Source of the DNA: Terracoccus luteus
GTDB taxonomy: Bacteria > Actinomycetota > Actinomycetes > Actinomycetales > Dermatophilaceae
NCBI RefSeq assembly: GCF_003635045.1
Contig: NZ_RBXT01000001.1
Coordinates: 496,001-560,000 of the forward strand
DNA length: 64,000 nucleotides
Direction: 5' to 3'
In this document: one piece after another, positions 59,744 to 64,000 of the stretch
How the letters are laid out: every line of letters begins with the position of its first letter
Numbering within the stretch: the stretch's first letter is position 1
Notes under the pieces: model-generated
What the model saw: only the letters and a program-made list of their open reading frames with translations
What the model was told of the DNA's origin: nothing
Databases searched by the model: none
Position numbers and translations under genes: made by a program

Positions 59744-61219
59744 GTGAGACCTCGCAAGCTGTTGTTGTCCTCGGTGCTGACGGTCGCCCTCACCGGCACC
59801 CTCGGACTGGCCTCGACCGGCGCGGCCGGAGCCGCCGGAGCCCTCGGTGCCGCCGACGATCCCGCGTCGACGCGCGACCTGCCGCGCCGCAGCGCCCCCG
59901 CCCTGCCGGCACCCGAGCGGGTCGGTGCGCCCGACGCCGCCGCGCTGGCCGAGGCCCTGACGACAAGGGGCCCCGCGGCCTCGGCCCCCGGCCAGCGGGT
60001 CGCCGACGGACCCCTCACCGGGTTCGAGCAGCGGGGCGGCAGCGACTGGACGACGCTCGAGGAGGAGCGGCGCTTCCTGCGCCAGGTCGACGCCCTCAGT
60101 GACAAGGTCTCCATCTCGCCGGCCGGGCGCACGCTCGAGGGCCGGCGTCTCGACCTCGTGCAGATCGGGTCGGGCCCGCGCACGCAGCAGCAGGTCGCCG
60201 CCGGCAGCAGCGTGCTCATCGCGTGCTCGCAGCACGGCAACGAGCCGGCCGGCCGCGAGGCCTGCCTGTCGATGATCCGCGACCTCGCCCTCGACGAGAG
60301 CCCGGCCACGAAGCGGCTGCTCGAGAACACGACGGTCCTCGTCGTGCCGACCGCCAACCCCGACGGCCGGGCCGCCGACACCCGTGGCAACAGCGACGGC
60401 ATCGACATCAACCGCGACCACCTCGCCCTGACGACGAACGAGGCCAAGGCGATCGCCAAGATCGTGCGCGACTACAAGCCGCAGGTGGTCCACGACGCCC
60501 ACGAGTACGGTGGAGCGCGCGACGTCTACGACCGCGACCTCATCCGGCTGTGGCCGCGGAACCTCAACGTCGACAAGGACGTCCGTGCGCTCGCGGTCAG
60601 CCTGGCCGACGACTACATCGACCCGGCGGTGCAGTCCGAGGGCTACACGACGGGCGAGTACGGCATCTTCTACGGCCCCGACGGCAGCCCCATCGCCCAG
60701 GTCGCCGGTGACGAGGACGAGCGCATCATGCGCAACACGATGGGGCTCAAGCACTCCGTCGGCCAGCTCGTCGAGAGCCTCGTCAACGACTTCGACGACG
60801 ACGAGACGGAGACCGAGAACAAGCTGCGCCGCGTGCGCACGCAGACCCTCAGCCTCATGGGCACGACCGCCCTCGTCCTCGAGAAGCGCGACCAGCTGCT
60901 GTCGACGACCCGTGCCGCGGCCGAGGAGGCGACGGCCGAGGGCGCGGCCGGCGACCAGCCGTTCTTCTTCGCCGGCGCCGACAACGACCTGCCCTCCTCG
61001 GGCTCGGTCGACCTGTCCCCGCCGTGCGCGTACACGATGACGGTCGACCAGCTCGCCCAGGTCCGTCAGACGCTGACCCTGCACGGGGTGTCCTTCACCC
61101 GCGCCGGTGGCGTCGTCACGGTCTCGATGGCCCAGCCCGCGCAGCCGCTCATCCCGCTGCTGCTCGACGCCCGCGCGAACAACGAGCTGCTCGCGGCGAC
61201 CCCGGTCGAGTGCGGCTGA
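59744..61219 (+). CDS. Secreted M14-family zinc carboxypeptidase
   Basis: A 491-residue exported peptidase. A signal peptide (KLLLSSVLTVALTGTLGLAS) precedes an Ala-rich region. The zinc site is H164 and E167 in SQHGNEPAG, with the third ligand in VVHDAHEYGG; NPDGR and GIDINRDH are the substrate-binding arginine region. The catalytic glutamate is probably in the TETENK stretch (uncertain). It would trim C-terminal residues or peptidoglycan peptides outside the cell. GTG 59744 follows GGAGGA. A bidirectional terminator follows. Confidence 0.87.
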   Translation: MRPRKLLLSSVLTVALTGTLGLASTGAAGAAGALGAADDPASTRDLPRRSAPALPAPERVGAPDAAALAEALTTRGPAASAPGQRVADGPLTGFEQRGGSDWTTLEEERRFLRQVDALSDKVSISPAGRTLEGRRLDLVQIGSGPRTQQQVAAGSSVLIACSQHGNEPAGREACLSMIRDLALDESPATKRLLENTTVLVVPTANPDGRAADTRGNSDGIDINRDHLALTTNEAKAIAKIVRDYKPQVVHDAHEYGGARDVYDRDLIRLWPRNLNVDKDVRALAVSLADDYIDPAVQSEGYTTGEYGIFYGPDGSPIAQVAGDEDERIMRNTMGLKHSVGQLVESLVNDFDDDETETENKLRRVRTQTLSLMGTTALVLEKRDQLLSTTRAAAEEATAEGAAGDQPFFFAGADNDLPSSGSVDLSPPCAYTMTVDQLAQVRQTLTLHGVSFTRAGGVVTVSMAQPAQPLIPLLLDARANNELLAATPVECG

Positions 61220-61240
61220 CCGCCCCCGACCTGCGCTGAC

Positions 61241-61275
61241 GACAGGTGCCCCGGCTGCCCGCCGGGGCACCTGTC
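61241..61275. terminator. Bidirectional terminator between M14 gene and IclR
   Basis: GACAGGTGCCCCGG (61241-61254) pairs perfectly with CCGGGGCACCTGTC (61262-61275) around a seven-base loop, between two convergent genes. Confidence 0.82.
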
Positions 61276-61306
61276 TGCGTCCGCCCTCTCGACGGTCGAG
61301 GGTGGG

Positions 61307-62137
61307 TCAGCCGCGGGTGCGCAGCTCGTCGGCGATGGCGTCGGCCGCTGCCCGCAGCGGCGGCACGGCGTGGTCGACGACGTCATCGCCCATGCGGGGG
61401 AGCGGCCCCGACATCGAGATCGCGAGCCGGCTGCCCCCCGGCACGGCGACGGCGACGCACCGGACGCCGAGCTCCTGCTCCTCGTTGTCGAGGGCGTAGC
61501 CACGCTCACGGGTCTGGCGCAGCTCGGCGACGAAGTCGTCGGGGGTGACGAGGCTGTGGGTGGTGCGACCCTCCATGCCGGTGCGGCGCAGCAGGGCCCG
61601 CACGTCGTCCTCGTCGTCGCCGGCGAGGATCGCCTTGCCGACCGCCGTCGTGTGCGGGTCGACGCGCCGGCCGACCTCGGTGAACATCCGCATCGAGTTC
61701 TGCGAGGGCATGACCTGGCCCACGTAGACGATCTGGTCGCCGTCGAGCATGGCGAGATTGACCGACTCGCCCAGGGTCGAGACGACCTCGGCGAGGTGCG
61801 GACGGGCCCACGTGGCGAGGCGGCGCGACGTCGTCTCACCGAGCCGGATGAGCCGAGGGCCGAGCGAGTACTGCCGGTTCGGCTCCTGACGCACGTAGCC
61901 GAGGTCGACGAGGGTGCGCACGAGGCGGTGGATCGTCGGCAGCGGCAACCCCGTGTCGGACGCCAGCTGCGACAGCGTGATGACGCCACCGGCATCCGCG
62001 ATGGTCTCGAGGATGGCGAAGGCGCGGTCGAGGGACTGGACCCCGCCACCCGCCTTGGCCACGGGCCCCTCGCTCGCTCCAGAGGGCTCAGAGGGCTCGG
62101 CGGACGTCGGTCGCGGGCGCGTCGTGCGTGCGGGCAT
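61307..62137 (-). CDS. IclR-family transcriptional regulator
   Basis: A 276-residue IclR regulator. The winged helix (QSLDRAFAILETIADAGGVI, SQLASDTGLPLPTIHRLVRT) is followed by the effector domain (VYVGQVMPSQNSMRMFTEVG, HTTAVGKAILAGDD, and VRCVAVAVPGG). It diverges from aceB with an inverted-repeat operator between, so it probably controls malate synthase and perhaps allantoin/glyoxylate use. I chose ATG 62137. An in-frame extension upstream overlaps the promoter region and is unlikely. Confidence 0.88.
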   Translation of the reverse strand: MPARTTRPRPTSAEPSEPSGASEGPVAKAGGGVQSLDRAFAILETIADAGGVITLSQLASDTGLPLPTIHRLVRTLVDLGYVRQEPNRQYSLGPRLIRLGETTSRRLATWARPHLAEVVSTLGESVNLAMLDGDQIVYVGQVMPSQNSMRMFTEVGRRVDPHTTAVGKAILAGDDEDDVRALLRRTGMEGRTTHSLVTPDDFVAELRQTRERGYALDNEEQELGVRCVAVAVPGGSRLAISMSGPLPRMGDDVVDHAVPPLRAAADAIADELRTRG

Positions 62138-62157
62138 CGGTGCGTGGCCTCTCCGTG

Positions 62158-62200
62158 CTCGCAAAAAGGGCTCGTTTGCGAGAAACTTTTTCCGTATGAT
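62158..62200. promoter_or_regulatory. IclR-aceB divergent promoter and operator
   Basis: CTCGCAAA (62158-62165) and TTTGCGAG (62175-62182) are a perfect 8-bp inverted repeat, 17 bases centre to centre, in an AT-rich patch. TATGAT (62195-62200) is the probable aceB -10, so a bound regulator would sit at its -35 position. Confidence 0.6.
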
Positions 62201-62248
62201 GAAAGCGTACCCCAATGCCGCCCGTCACGTCCCTCAGGAGAAGAGCGC

Positions 62249-63871
<1,623 letters not shown>

Positions 63872-63896
63872 CCGCCTGTCGTGGTCGGTCGTGCCG

Positions 63897-63930
63897 GGTG
63901 ACCGGGTCAGCGCGTGCTGACCCGGTCACC
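63897..63930. terminator. Terminator that includes the stop codon of the convergent gene
   Basis: GGTGACCGGGTCAGC (63897-63911) pairs perfectly with its complement (63916-63930) around a four-base loop. The reverse-strand TGA at 63907-63909 lies within one arm, so the last codons of the amidohydrolase are part of the hairpin. Confidence 0.75.
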
Positions 63931-64000
63931 GCCCACCCAGACCCCGGCGACGTCCGTCGGGGTGCCGAGCGCGAACACCTTGGCCAGCGCGTCCTCGGCG
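63907..64000 (-). CDS. C-terminal end of a probable amidohydrolase (cut by window edge)
   Basis: The last 31 codons of a leftward gene, AEDALAKVFALGTPTDVAGV followed by WVGGDRVSTR and TGA. The ending fits amidohydrolases such as 8-oxoguanine or guanine deaminase, whose C-termini read 'D(V)xxVxVxGxxV'. Context with aceB and IclR suggests purine catabolism. The piece is too short to be sure. Confidence 0.4.
   Translation of the reverse strand, partial: AEDALAKVFALGTPTDVAGVWVGGDRVSTR

Overview
The window is high-GC DNA from an actinobacterial chromosome. Protein signatures and gene order point to Micrococcales, probably Intrasporangiaceae or a close relative (inference). The rne-rplU-rpmA-obgE-proBA-nadD-rsfS order, a B12-dependent class II ribonucleotide reductase under NrdR, a LexA/LysM divergon and many leaderless genes all fit this. 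I see no phage, insertion sequence, CRISPR array or rRNA. Nearly everything is ordinary chromosome, with short decayed stretches around 50.6-51.3 kb.

Layout: 0-6 kb has the start of valS (leftward), plsC, a DUF2344 protein and a repeat-rich RNase E/G. 6-13.5 kb has rplU, rpmA, obgE, a DUF485/acetate-symporter pair, proB and proA. 13.5-20.2 kb holds an envelope and signalling group: methyltransferase, family 2 glycosyltransferase, DUF402 protein, Ser/Thr kinase, secreted von Willebrand A protein and its divergent helix-turn-helix neighbour. 20.2-24.5 kb has nadD, rsfS, a phosphatase, tRNA-Ala(GGC), a guanidine-III riboswitch with two SMR exporter genes, a thioesterase and a YhhN-like protein. 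24.5-29.2 kb has leuS behind a leucine leader peptide and terminator, then degV and plsY. 29.2-36 kb has an HAF-repeat secreted protein, purU and comEA-comEC. 36-41.5 kb has a DUF1295/cyclopropane-synthase-type lipid pair, a gamma-glutamyltranspeptidase, a LysR regulator and a sirtuin. 41.5-49.6 kb has lexA, its divergent LysM gene, a WXG-like/alpha-beta hydrolase pair, nrdR and nrdJ. 49.6-64 kb has an McrA-like HNH nuclease, two pseudogenes, a hexapeptide-repeat protein, an aldo-keto reductase, a MarR/azoreductase divergon, an epimerase, a DUF2231-hemerythrin fusion, a USP/MFS pair, an M14 carboxypeptidase, IclR, aceB and the tail of an amidohydrolase.

The most unusual feature belongs to no single gene. 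The 8-mer GGATGCCG (reverse complement CGGCATCC) occurs about 55 times by hand count, on both strands. Between genes it often forms inverted pairs at gene ends, giving terminator-like hairpins. Inside genes it mostly appears as in-frame GAT-GCC or GCA-TCC, using codons this genome otherwise avoids. This is how Neisseria and Pasteurellaceae DNA uptake sequences behave, and comEA-comEC lie in the same window. That link is a hypothesis.

Other regulatory findings are a leaderless leucine-rich leader peptide with an intrinsic terminator before leuS, the guanidine-III riboswitch, paired NrdR boxes, and paired palindromic operators in two divergons (TTGCANNTGCAA and TTGAANNTTCAA). At least 13 start codons have TANNNT exactly 6-7 bases upstream, so many transcripts should begin at the start codon.
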